From: Chitinophagales bacterium
GTDB lineage: Bacteria > Bacteroidota > Bacteroidia > Chitinophagales > UBA10324
Assembly: GCA_026786335.1 (NCBI GenBank)
Contig: JAJAYG010000489.1
Coordinates: 1 to 7,054 of the forward strand
Length of the DNA: 7,054 nucleotides
Direction: 5' to 3'
The position numbers and the translations under genes are program-made. The notes under the pieces were generated by a model, which did not search any database, was not told the DNA's origin, and saw only the letters and a list, made by a program, of their open reading frames with translations. Of the stretch, positions 1-6,496 are shown one piece after another. Within the stretch, counting starts at the first letter, position 1. Every line of letters starts with the position of its first letter.

Positions 1-725
1 AAAAATCAAAATATGTTAATGACATCACTGTTTGCTGTATTTATGTAAACACAACTAAATTCAACGACCCTAAAGACCTGGAGAAATACCCGCGGCCGAT
101 TGTAAAGGATATTGAATTTTTGTTAACCGCTGAATGCGATATTCTCTATTTACCATCTACAATTGATATCTATCCAAATGGGATTAATCAGTTGAAGAAA
201 TTTGACTTGGGGTTTTTAGAAAACTTTCTGGAAGGTGCATCACGCCCCGGCCATTTTAATGGTGTTGCAAACGTGGTGGAAAGGCTTTTAAGAATTGTAA
301 ACCCTCTAAGACTTTATCTTGGGCAAAAAGACTTTCAGCAGGTAAAAGTGGTTGAAAAAATGCTGAGCACTACTGATTTAAAATCGCAAATTATCATGTG
401 CCCGATTGTGAGAGAGCAAGATGGGCTTGCAATGAGCTCGCGAAATGAGCGGTTAACCGTATCTCAAATTCGAAATGCTGCCGGAATCTCAGATCAACTT
501 TTCTTCATTCAAAAAAACAGAAAAAACTTTACGGTTGCCCAGCTAAAGGATATGGCAACAACAAAAATAAATTCATTAACTGAAACAAAAGTTGATTACT
601 TAGACTTTTGCGATGCAGCTTCATTTCAGCTTATAAATGATTGGAATGATGCAAAACAAGTTGTTTGTGTAACTGCTGTTATTGCATGCGATGTAAGACT
701 GCTGGATAATATTTTAATTAGTTGA
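1..725 (+). CDS. panC: Pantoate--beta-alanine ligase (pantothenate synthetase), 5'-truncated by window edge
   Basis: PanC condenses pantoate with beta-alanine using ATP to give pantothenate, in the cytoplasm. The reading frame is open from base 3, so the gene starts outside the window. About 240 residues are visible of a family length near 280; the missing part would carry the N-terminal HxGH ATP-binding motif. The TTG at 120 is internal, because homologous sequence (N-D-P-K-D-L-E-K-Y-P-R) lies upstream of it. Visible family motifs are H-F-N-G-V-A-N-V-V from 252, G-Q-K-D-F-Q-Q at 321-341 (the lysine and last glutamine match catalytic and pantoate-contacting residues of the family) and M-S-S-R-N from 432. 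The motif that normally reads S-I-F-V-N-P-x-Q-F reads C-I-Y-V-N-T-T-K-F at 36-62, which is odd and treated as a finding. panD lies downstream after 131 bases. Identity is secure; whether the edge sequence is correct is not. Confidence 0.95.
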   Translation, partial: KSKYVNDITVCCIYVNTTKFNDPKDLEKYPRPIVKDIEFLLTAECDILYLPSTIDIYPNGINQLKKFDLGFLENFLEGASRPGHFNGVANVVERLLRIVNPLRLYLGQKDFQQVKVVEKMLSTTDLKSQIIMCPIVREQDGLAMSSRNERLTVSQIRNAAGISDQLFFIQKNRKNFTVAQLKDMATTKINSLTETKVDYLDFCDAASFQLINDWNDAKQVVCVTAVIACDVRLLDNILIS

Positions 726-761
726 TCTTTTTGCTTGCACTATGATAGCATTCCTATATGG

Positions 762-785
762 AGTGAACTTCACTTTTCACTTTTT
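762..785 (+). terminator. Weak possible terminator after panC
   Basis: The arms AGTGAA (762-767) and TTCACT (776-781) can pair around an 8-base loop and are followed by TTTT. The stem is only six pairs, extendable by two G-U pairs, and sits in a region with a tandem CACTTTT repeat that produces such pairing easily. It could partly end panC transcription before panD, which has its own candidate promoter. The evidence is weak. Confidence 0.25.
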
Positions 786-844
786 GTTCGATGATTAAGA
801 ATATTACAGATTTACTTTAGTATTAAATCTAATTTTTCACAACA

Positions 845-852
845 TACCTTTG
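845..852 (+). promoter_or_regulatory. Candidate Bacteroidota -7 promoter box for panD
   Basis: TACCTTTG matches the TAnnTTTG -7 consensus exactly. I see no TTG at the usual -33 distance. The box ends four bases before the first panD ATG, so transcription from it would begin at or within the start-codon repeat and give a leaderless message. The match could be chance in AT-rich DNA. Confidence 0.3.
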
Positions 853-856
853 CTCA

Positions 857-1210
857 ATGATGATGATGATAGAAGTAGTTAAGTCAAAAATTCACCGAGC
901 CCGCGTTACTGATGCAAACATAGATTATGTAGGAAGCATTACAATTGATGAAGATCTAATGCTTGCTTGCAACCTTATTGAAAATGAAAAAGTGCAGGTT
1001 GTAAACGTGAATAACGGAGAGCGATTAGAGACCTATGTTATTAAAGGCGAGCGCGGAAGTGGAACAATTTGCCTGAATGGTGCTGCTGCCCGCAAAGCGG
1101 TAAAAGGAGATATCTTGATCATTATCTCCTATGCAACAATTGATTTTGAAGCAGCAAAATCTTTTAAACCAACCATTATATTTCCAAATGAAAACAATCG
1201 CCTTAGCTAA
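857..1210 (+). CDS. panD: Aspartate 1-decarboxylase
   Basis: PanD decarboxylates L-aspartate to beta-alanine, the second substrate of the PanC encoded just upstream. The proenzyme self-cleaves at a Gly-Ser bond and the new N-terminal serine becomes the pyruvoyl cofactor. The sequence shows Y-V-G-S-I-T-I-D with cleavage expected between G26 and S27, K11 and H13 in the S-K-I-H-R motif, R56, and Y60 in L-E-T-Y, followed by the conserved G-S-G and N-G-A-A-A-R segments. At 117 residues it has normal full length. The start is a run of four ATG codons (857-868). Using the third ATG would place the cleavage site at G24-S25 and the tyrosine at 58, exactly as in E. coli PanD, so the true start may be 863. 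The next gene follows after 5 bases. Confidence 0.97.
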   Translation: MMMMIEVVKSKIHRARVTDANIDYVGSITIDEDLMLACNLIENEKVQVVNVNNGERLETYVIKGERGSGTICLNGAAARKAVKGDILIIISYATIDFEAAKSFKPTIIFPNENNRLS

Positions 1211-1215
1211 CTGAC

Positions 1216-2235
1216 GTGAAGCAAAAAATATTTTCTGTTTTGCGGATTCTTTTATTCTTCGGCATTGGGATATTATTGTTTTGGATGGTTTTGCGAAATC
1301 AGAATATTGAAGAAATAAAATCGAAACTTCGCGATGCCGATTGGAGTTGGGCTGTGCTTGCACTTTTTTTCGGATTACTCAGTAACATCTTAAGAGCGCT
1401 CAGATGGAACATGCTCATACTTCCGCTGGGCTATAAGCCAAAACTCATCAATAGCTTTGGTGCCGTAATGGTTGGTTACATGGTGAACCTGGCTATTCCC
1501 AAACTTGGCGAAGTATGGAAATGTGTGATTTTAAACCGGTATGAAAAAACACCTATAAATAAATTAATCGGAACCATCGTTGTAGAAAGAATCATTGATG
1601 TGCTCACTATTTTTTTATTGCTAGGCGTTGTGATTATTCTCGAGTTTGATAAAATGAGCAGCTTTAGTATTGAATATGTTTTTAAACCTATGGGGGTAAA
1701 ATTTCAAAATTTTATTTCTCAGGGTCCGCTCTTTTATGCTTTAATCTTTGTTGCAATTATCATAGTTGCATTGCTTTTTTCGTTTCTGCTTTCGCGATTT
1801 AAAGGAACAAAATATTTCATCAAACTTAAATACATGATCAGGGGTTTTGTATCTGGTATAAAAGCAGTTGGCAGTTTAGAAAACCGAAATCTTTTTATTC
1901 TCTATTCATTACTTATCTGGTTTCTTTATTTGCTGATGTCTTACGCATGTTTTTTCTGTTTTAAAGAAACTAGCGGACTCGGTTTTATAGCAGCACTCAC
2001 AGTAATGGTTTTCGGCGGCTTTGGATGGGCAGCGCCGGTTCAGGGTGGTGTTGGATCTTATCATTTCTTTGTAACACAAACTTTAATTTTGTTCGGCATT
2101 TCTGAAGAGAACGGACTTGCATATGCTATTCTATCTCATGCAACTCAAGTTTTTGCAATGTTATGTTTAGGTTTAATTTCATTAATCATGTTACCGATCA
2201 TCAATAGAAAAAGAATAGTTGAAATAAAAAATTAA
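1216..2235 (+). CDS. YbhN/UPF0104-type flippase-like integral membrane protein (lysylphosphatidylglycerol synthase TM-region family)
   Basis: This is a 339-residue multi-pass inner-membrane protein with roughly eight hydrophobic segments, at about residues 5-25, 44-64, 79-97, 118-143, 172-194, 226-248, 256-272 and 300-326. Family hallmarks are L-R-A-L-R-W (59-64), V-E-R-I-I-D-V-L (123-130) and the loop A-P-V-Q-G-G-V-G-S (273-281), matching the P-x-x-G-G-x-G signature of the family. It lacks the soluble C-terminal synthase domain of MprF, so it is not a complete lysyl-phosphatidylglycerol synthase. The substrate cannot be read from sequence; family members are linked to moving or modifying lipids and envelope precursors. 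GTG is taken as start because it lies 5 bases after panD and the next ATG (1285) would remove the first membrane segment. Its position before an ADP-heptose gene fits an envelope role, but that is inference. Confidence 0.88.
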   Translation: MKQKIFSVLRILLFFGIGILLFWMVLRNQNIEEIKSKLRDADWSWAVLALFFGLLSNILRALRWNMLILPLGYKPKLINSFGAVMVGYMVNLAIPKLGEVWKCVILNRYEKTPINKLIGTIVVERIIDVLTIFLLLGVVIILEFDKMSSFSIEYVFKPMGVKFQNFISQGPLFYALIFVAIIIVALLFSFLLSRFKGTKYFIKLKYMIRGFVSGIKAVGSLENRNLFILYSLLIWFLYLLMSYACFFCFKETSGLGFIAALTVMVFGGFGWAAPVQGGVGSYHFFVTQTLILFGISEENGLAYAILSHATQVFAMLCLGLISLIMLPIINRKRIVEIKN

Positions 2236-2239
2236 TTAC

Positions 2240-2776
2240 TTGTCAAACGTACCAAATCCACCTGTAAGCATTGCTTCAGTAATGCAAAATAAAATCATGA
2301 CAATTGATAACCTCAAGCGCATGATTGCTGTATGGCGAATTCACGGATCAAAAAAAATTGTTTTCACCAATGGCTGTTTTGATCTTTTGCATCCCGGCCA
2401 TTTGCATGTGATTCATGAGGCGAAGTCTTTAGGCGGCATTTTAATTGTTGGTGTAAATACAGATTCATCGGTTAAAGATATAAAACCAGGAAGGCCTATA
2501 CAAGATGAAAATTCGAGAGCAATTATTCTTGCTTCACTCGAAGCAGTTGATGCAGTAATTTTATTTGGTGAGGAAACTCCATTAGAACTCATCAAACAAT
2601 TGCAGCCCGACGTAATTGTTAAAGGCGGTGATTATAAACCCGAAGAAGTTGTTGGAAAAGAAGTTACTGATGCAAATGGCGGCAAGGTTGAAATTATTGC
2701 GCTGCTTGAAAATTTTTCTACCACGGGTATTATTAAGAAAATGGAAAATAGAAAATCGAACACTTCATCAACTTAA
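2240..2776 (+). CDS. rfaE2: D-glycero-beta-D-manno-heptose 1-phosphate adenylyltransferase (RfaE2 type)
   Basis: The enzyme transfers AMP from ATP to heptose 1-phosphate, forming the ADP-heptose precursor of the lipopolysaccharide inner core. It corresponds to the C-terminal half of E. coli HldE, here as a separate protein without the kinase domain. The nucleotidyltransferase signature is T-N-G-C-F-D-L-L-H-P-G-H (residues 43-54, with the HxGH motif at 51-54). It is followed by V-G-V-N-T-D-S-S-V-K, the A-S-L-E-A-V-D-A-V segment, P-D-V-I-V-K-G-G-D-Y and the closing S-T-T-G-I-I-K-K-M. The start is uncertain: TTG at 2240 lies 4 bases after the previous stop, while ATG at 2282 gives a 164-residue protein beginning M-Q-N-K-I. 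Homologues as I remember them usually have several residues before the Q-x-K-I position, which mildly favours the upstream start. The gene converges with the next one, leaving only 14 bases between stops. Confidence 0.93.
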   Translation: MSNVPNPPVSIASVMQNKIMTIDNLKRMIAVWRIHGSKKIVFTNGCFDLLHPGHLHVIHEAKSLGGILIVGVNTDSSVKDIKPGRPIQDENSRAIILASLEAVDAVILFGEETPLELIKQLQPDVIVKGGDYKPEEVVGKEVTDANGGKVEIIALLENFSTTGIIKKMENRKSNTSST

Positions 2777-2790
2777 ATTTCTTCACACCA

Positions 2791-3504
2791 CTATTTTCTA
2801 TTCCCCGCTTCCTTCAAAAAATAATCACGAATGCTTTTTGCAAAACCACTTTCTTGATTCATCATTCTTTCAGGATGCCACTGAACAAGTAATAGCGGCG
2901 GTTTGCCAATGTCATCTTTCCATTCAAGTCCTTCAATAACTCCTTCTTTACAATTAGAATTTGAGATAAGTCCATCTGCAATTTTATCGGCAGACTGATG
3001 GTGCGCAGAGTTTACTTCGCCTTCTTCTTTCCCCGAAATATCAAATAATAATGAGCCGGGTTTAACATGAATGTGATGGTGCGAATCATTTTCATCTTCC
3101 CCCTGATCATGCCAATCAACCTTCAAATGTGATGGAATATCCCGTATAAGTGTACCGCCAAAAAAAACATTTGCAATCTGCAAACCGCGGCAAATTCCAA
3201 GCAACGGTTTCTTGTTATGCTGTGTTTGCTCAATCACATTTAATTCAAACAGGTCTCGCCTTTCATTTATATTATTTTGATCGAGCAATGGATAGTAATC
3301 TTCTCTCCCATAAAATTTTGGATGCACATCGTGACCACCGCTCAGTACAATTCCATCGCACTCGCAAACAAATTTTGCATTGTTTGCCTCGTACGAAAGT
3401 TTTACAACTTCAATATCGGGGTTCATTGATCGAATCCAACCATTGTAGTTTCTAAACTTCTCTCCGCAATCAGTTATACCAATCGTAATTTTTTTAGTAT
3501 TCAT
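2791..3504 (-). CDS. Peptidase C26 / gamma-glutamyl-gamma-aminobutyrate hydrolase-like class I glutamine amidotransferase
   Basis: This 237-residue cytoplasmic protein belongs to the class I glutamine-amidotransferase-like superfamily, whose peptidase C26 branch hydrolyses gamma-glutamyl amides such as gamma-glutamyl-GABA. The triad is visible: nucleophile C105 in G-I-C-R-G-L-Q, with H210 and E212 in Q-W-H-P-E. The oxyanion-loop region V-L-S-G-G-H-D-V (53-60) and S-A-H-H-Q (166-170) are also typical of the branch. A histidine- and acid-rich stretch, D-S-H-H-H-I-H, lies at 140-146. Length is close to but slightly under the 240-255 usual for PuuD-like enzymes. No synthetase domain or putrescine-pathway gene is nearby, so the exact substrate is unknown. 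The ATG at 3504 is the only sensible start. A terminator just upstream separates it from the barrel gene, so it probably has its own promoter, although I could not see a TAnnTTTG box in the short gap. Confidence 0.88.
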   Translation of the reverse strand: MNTKKITIGITDCGEKFRNYNGWIRSMNPDIEVVKLSYEANNAKFVCECDGIVLSGGHDVHPKFYGREDYYPLLDQNNINERRDLFELNVIEQTQHNKKPLLGICRGLQIANVFFGGTLIRDIPSHLKVDWHDQGEDENDSHHHIHVKPGSLLFDISGKEEGEVNSAHHQSADKIADGLISNSNCKEGVIEGLEWKDDIGKPPLLLVQWHPERMMNQESGFAKSIRDYFLKEAGNRK

Positions 3505-3522
3505 TGTTGAATGGGGCTAATT

Positions 3523-3552
3523 AAAAAAGTCAATTCATTTTACCGAATTGAC
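3523..3552 (-). terminator. Rho-independent terminator of the barrel-protein gene
   Basis: A perfect 8-base inverted repeat, GTCAATTC (3529-3536) and GAATTGAC (3545-3552), flanks an 8-base loop. Read on the minus strand, the stem is followed directly by six T residues (3528-3523), the classic intrinsic-terminator layout. It begins 26 bases after the stop codon of the gene ending at 3578. On the plus strand a T-run at 3561-3566 follows at a distance, but no plus-strand gene here would use it. Confidence 0.8.
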
Positions 3553-3577
3553 CTTTAAAATTTTTTATTATAATGAA

Positions 3578-4351
3578 TTAGTTGCTTACAATTCCAAAAT
3601 TATCATTGCTGTTTTTCTCTTTACTTTTAAAGTATGCAGATTTTGTTGCTGCATCGGTTGCAGTCTTTTTGCTTAAATCTTTATGGAATGTTTCAGTACC
3701 AATAGAAATGTACCATAATGGGCTTCGGGGACCGTAATCCGGAATTTCATAACCAGCATCATAGATACCCTGATAATTCAGAAAATCCATTAAATAGTAT
3801 TTGAATTTGATGTAACCACCATGAGTGGTGTGAAGTTCGGCAAAAACAGAAGGGTTGAAAATATTAATCTTATCATCGAACCAATTACTATATTTATACT
3901 TATTCCCATTGTCCTTTATTTTTCGCTTATAAGCAAACATAATTTCTGCTTCTGCTCCCGTCGCAAAATAAGTTCCTCCATCTACATTCCCTACTTTTAA
4001 AGCCAATGGAAGGCCCAGTGAATAAGATCGCTCTTTAATTTTTATTTCCCTTGATAAATTAATTCCGTTTGCATCGGTAAATTGGTATTTAACCTTACTG
4101 ATCAAACCAACGTTGCGAAGATTAAGTCCGGTGTAAATGCCGGCATGTTTGGAAAAATCATAATGGAAATGCTGACCGAAATTGAAAACCGGCGACCATC
4201 TTATTACAGGAGTTAAATCTGTAGTAGAGGTTTCAACACTTCCATAAGAAAATATTGATTCTCCTGATGATGCCATGTAACTTTTCTGCGCCGCTGCATT
4301 AAATGTAAATGCAATTGCACTTAATACAATTGACAAAAGTATTTTTTTCAT
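3578..4351 (-). CDS. Secreted protein, probable outer-membrane beta-barrel, function unknown
   Basis: This 257-residue protein starts with a clear signal peptide: M-K-K, a hydrophobic core to about residue 18, then A-A-A with cleavage expected before Q22. The mature part alternates aromatic and small residues in short strand-like segments, for example around 48-58, 68-80, 109-120, 127-140, 166-186 and 212-221. That pattern suggests a small outer-membrane barrel of the kind common in Bacteroidota. No enzymatic motif is seen and I cannot assign a named family. Unusually for a barrel, about 35 polar, lysine-rich residues (223-257) follow the last aromatic-ended strand. A candidate promoter lies just upstream and a strong terminator just downstream, so it is probably transcribed alone. 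The secretion call is firm; the barrel call is inference from pattern. Confidence 0.75.
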   Translation of the reverse strand: MKKILLSIVLSAIAFTFNAAAQKSYMASSGESIFSYGSVETSTTDLTPVIRWSPVFNFGQHFHYDFSKHAGIYTGLNLRNVGLISKVKYQFTDANGINLSREIKIKERSYSLGLPLALKVGNVDGGTYFATGAEAEIMFAYKRKIKDNGNKYKYSNWFDDKINIFNPSVFAELHTTHGGYIKFKYYLMDFLNYQGIYDAGYEIPDYGPRSPLWYISIGTETFHKDLSKKTATDAATKSAYFKSKEKNSNDNFGIVSN

Positions 4352-4380
4352 AGCGCGGTTTAATTTATATTAATAATTTT

Positions 4381-4388
4381 CAAAGGTA
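4381..4388 (-). promoter_or_regulatory. Candidate -7 promoter box for the barrel-protein gene
   Basis: On the minus strand this reads TACCTTTG, an exact TAnnTTTG match and the same octamer as the one before panD. It ends 29 bases before the ATG at 4351, which would give a 5' leader of about 20-25 bases. No clear TTG is present at the -33 position. Confidence 0.45.
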
Positions 4389-4421
4389 AAAACATTATTA
4401 CATTTAATTGAAATGAACCAT

Positions 4422-4985
4422 TCAATTTTTCACCAGTGCAAACCATGCAGGCTTTAATCTTAATATTTTATTATAGGTTTCACATGTTGTTAAGTGTGCT
4501 CCTTTCAAGTAACCTGTACTCATCAAAAACTCATTCACTATTTCGCCGCCGGTAAATTTGAATTCAGTTTTAAAAACTTTCACCCATTCCTCTTTTGTTT
4601 TTGGATGCTGTTGGTTAAGCCAATTTTTAAATGAGCCACATTGCTTTTGAATTTTTTTTATTCGTCTTGCATTTTCTATGGTTGCTTCAATTTTTAATCG
4701 GTTCCGAATAATACCGGCATCATGCATTAACCGTAACTTTTGTTTTTCGCCATAGCGAGAAACTTTATCAATACTAAATCCAGCAAATGCCTTGTAGAAA
4801 TTTTCTTTCTTCTTTAAAATAGTTTCCCAACTTAAACCTGCCTGATTAATTTCAAGAACTAATCTTTCAAACAATCGGTCATCATCATCAATGGGAAAAC
4901 CATATTCATGATCGTGATAATGCTTGTGTACCTTATGGGTTGAGGAATTTTTAGCAACATCACAATAAGATTTTTCAACTTCCAT
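4422..4985 (-). CDS. tag: DNA-3-methyladenine glycosylase I
   Basis: Tag removes 3-methyladenine from alkylated DNA, starting base-excision repair. The protein is 187 residues, the same as E. coli Tag. Family features in order are Y-C (C8), Y-H-D-H-E-Y-G-F-P (H24), L-E-I-N-Q-A-G-L-S-W with E45 and W53 matching the base-recognition residues of Tag, then L-K-K-K-E-N-F, D-A-G-I-I-R-N-R-L-K-I and F-T-G-G-E-I-V-N-E-F-L-M-S-T-G. The zinc site expected from E. coli Tag is complete: C8 and H24 at the N-terminus, and H164 with C168 in an H-x3-C arrangement near the C-terminus. The ATG at 4985 precedes the zinc cysteine by seven residues, which fits homologues. It diverges from the FAD oxidase gene and lies 70 bases before the barrel gene on the same strand. 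No adaptive-response (ada/alkA) gene is nearby. Confidence 0.95.
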   Translation of the reverse strand: MEVEKSYCDVAKNSSTHKVHKHYHDHEYGFPIDDDDRLFERLVLEINQAGLSWETILKKKENFYKAFAGFSIDKVSRYGEKQKLRLMHDAGIIRNRLKIEATIENARRIKKIQKQCGSFKNWLNQQHPKTKEEWVKVFKTEFKFTGGEIVNEFLMSTGYLKGAHLTTCETYNKILRLKPAWFALVKN

Positions 4986-4994
4986 TGTTCAAAA

Positions 4995-5002
4995 TATTTT
5001 TG
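4995..5002 (+). promoter_or_regulatory. Candidate -7 promoter box for the FAD oxidase gene
   Basis: TATTTTTG matches TAnnTTTG and lies 46 bases before the ATG at 5049. There is no good TTG at the -33 spacing. It lies next to the opposite-strand box for tag at 5009-5016, so the two promoter regions would overlap. The T-rich sequence makes a chance match fairly likely. Confidence 0.3.
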
Positions 5003-5008
5003 GAGAAA

Positions 5009-5016
5009 CAAAAATA
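5009..5016 (-). promoter_or_regulatory. Candidate -7 promoter box for tag
   Basis: Read on the minus strand this is TATTTTTG, a TAnnTTTG match ending 23 bases before the tag ATG at 4985. This is a typical distance and implies a leader of under 20 bases. No convincing -33 TTG is seen. Confidence 0.35.
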
Positions 5017-5048
5017 CAATCACATCATTAATACTTTTACAGCAAGAT

Positions 5049-6458
5049 ATGCAAATGCAATTTAAAAAGATAAACAACGGTGATGCAGACTTCTTTCAAA
5101 AAACCTTGGGCATCAATAATGTTTTGCTCGATGAAGAATCGAAACAAAACTATTCGCACGATGAAACTGAGGACCTCAAATTTTTACCGGAATTAATTTT
5201 GAAACCTTCCTCTGTTAAAGAAATTTCTTCAATCTTAAAATATTGCAATGAAAAAAATATTGCCGTAACTCCAAGAGCAGCCGGCACAGGATTGAGTGGT
5301 GGTGCTTTACCAGTTTTCGGAGGTGTCATTCTTTCCATTGAAAAACTAAATCGAATTATAGAGATTGATGATCGCAACCACCAGGTAACAGTTGAAGCTG
5401 GAGTAATTACACAAGTATTGCAAGATGCTGTTAAAGTAAAAGGATTGTTTTATCCACCCGATCCTGCAAGCAAAGGTTCTTGCTTTATAGGTGGAAACAT
5501 TGCAGAAAATAGCGGCGGACCAAAGGCCGTTAAGTACGGCGTTGTAAAAGACTATGTTTTGAATTTGGAGGTTGTATTACCATCGGGCGAAATAATCTGG
5601 ACGGGTGCAAACGTTTTAAAAAATGCAACCGGTTACAATCTCACGCAATTGATTGTAGGCAGTGAAGGTACACTCGCTGTTGTTACAAAAATAGTTCTGC
5701 GATTGTTACCTCATCCGCAATTTGATTTATTAATGCTGGTACCATTTCGTTCAGCAATAGAAGCTTGCGAAGCAGTAAATAAAATTTTTATGGAAGGCAT
5801 TATACCTTCGGCAATGGAGTTTATGGAACGCGATGCAATTGATTTTGCAAAGCAATTTATTGAGGTAAAAAATATTCCAATTGCAGATGACATCAAAGCA
5901 CATTTGCTGATCGAAGTTGATGGAAATGATTTAGAAGTACTCTATAAAGAAATGGAAAAAATCACAAACGTGCTTCAGCAATTTGATATTTCTGAAATAT
6001 TATTTGCTGATACTGCCGACCAAAAAAATGAATTGTGGAAGTTGAGAAGAAGTGTTGCTGAAGCAGTGAAATCACATTCGGTTTACAAAGAAGAAGATAC
6101 CGTGGTTCCGCGAGCCGAATTGCCAAAACTTTTGCAGGGAGTAAAAGACATTGGTAAAAAATTCGGATTCAAATCGGTTTGCTATGGCCACGCCGGTGAT
6201 GGCAATCTTCATGTAAACATTATTAAAGGTGAAATGAATAATGAAGAGTGGAATGAAAAATTACCACTGGGCATTCGTGAAATTTTTCAACTGTGTGTTG
6301 ATTTAAAAGGAACTATATCGGGTGAACATGGCATTGGCTGGGTGCAAAAACCATACATGAACATTGCATTCAATCCGGTTCAAATGAATTTAATGAAACA
6401 AATAAAAAATGTTTTCGACCCCAATGGAATTTTAAACCCCGGGAAAATTTTTGATTAA
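5049..6458 (+). CDS. FAD-linked 2-hydroxyacid oxidase/dehydrogenase (GlcD / D-lactate dehydrogenase / D-2-hydroxyglutarate dehydrogenase family)
   Basis: The protein is a VAO/PCMH-type flavoenzyme expected to oxidise a D-2-hydroxyacid such as D-lactate, glycolate or D-2-hydroxyglutarate to the 2-oxoacid. Residues about 45-220 form the FAD-binding domain, with the pyrophosphate loop P-R-A-A-G-T-G-L-S-G-G (75-85), Y-P-P-D-P-A-S (135-141), I-G-G-N-I-A-E-N-S-G-G (147-157) and G-S-E-G-T-L (204-209). The C-terminal FAD-oxidase domain has G-H-A-G-D-G-N-L-H (380-388) and G-E-H-G-I-G (425-430). H381, H388, E426 and H427 match the metal and substrate-binding positions of this family. It ends with the usual I-L-N-P-G-K-I-F. 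Its 469 residues are full length. No GlcE or GlcF partner and no iron-sulfur domain is present here, so it probably acts alone or with an unlinked electron acceptor. The substrate cannot be fixed from sequence. The start is ATG at 5049 or 5055. Confidence 0.92.
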   Translation: MQMQFKKINNGDADFFQKTLGINNVLLDEESKQNYSHDETEDLKFLPELILKPSSVKEISSILKYCNEKNIAVTPRAAGTGLSGGALPVFGGVILSIEKLNRIIEIDDRNHQVTVEAGVITQVLQDAVKVKGLFYPPDPASKGSCFIGGNIAENSGGPKAVKYGVVKDYVLNLEVVLPSGEIIWTGANVLKNATGYNLTQLIVGSEGTLAVVTKIVLRLLPHPQFDLLMLVPFRSAIEACEAVNKIFMEGIIPSAMEFMERDAIDFAKQFIEVKNIPIADDIKAHLLIEVDGNDLEVLYKEMEKITNVLQQFDISEILFADTADQKNELWKLRRSVAEAVKSHSVYKEEDTVVPRAELPKLLQGVKDIGKKFGFKSVCYGHAGDGNLHVNIIKGEMNNEEWNEKLPLGIREIFQLCVDLKGTISGEHGIGWVQKPYMNIAFNPVQMNLMKQIKNVFDPNGILNPGKIFD

Positions 6459-6477
6459 AAATCATGTAATACTTTTG
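6451..6477 (+). promoter_or_regulatory. Candidate Bacteroidota promoter for the second barrel gene
   Basis: TTG at 6451-6453 and TACTTTTG at 6470-6477 are spaced by 16 bases, close to the TTG-N17-23-TAnnTTTG arrangement. This is the only site in the window with both elements near the expected spacing. It overlaps the last codons of the FAD oxidase gene and would start transcription about 6482, some 15 bases before the ATG at 6497. It suggests the barrel gene is transcribed separately. Confidence 0.5.
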
Positions 6478-6496
6478 ACACAGTAAATTTTACTTT

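Noticed and set aside
120..122. TTG as the true start of panC
   Set aside because: The same frame is open to the window edge and the upstream translation matches the PanC family, so the start is outside the window.
771..785. Tandem CACTTTT repeat as a regulatory or phase-variable repeat
   Set aside because: Only two copies of a low-complexity 7-base unit are present in an AT-rich intergenic stretch; not enough to claim function.
1025..1363. Minus-strand open frame of 112 codons overlapping panD and the membrane gene
   Set aside because: It lies antisense to two well-supported genes, has no recognisable domain and no own upstream signal; a shadow of the coding strand.
1216..2235. Full MprF lysylphosphatidylglycerol synthase
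   Set aside because: Only the membrane region is present; the soluble aminoacyl-transfer domain is absent, so the synthase name would mislead.
2616..2939. Plus-strand open frame spanning the convergent ends of rfaE2 and the C26 hydrolase gene
   Set aside because: It is out of frame with rfaE2 and antisense to the hydrolase, both of which have full family motifs; its translation is low-complexity and unrecognised.
4859..5077. Minus-strand open frame overlapping the start of tag and the divergent promoter gap
   Set aside because: It is in another frame from tag and would cross the start of the FAD oxidase gene; no domain or start signal supports it.
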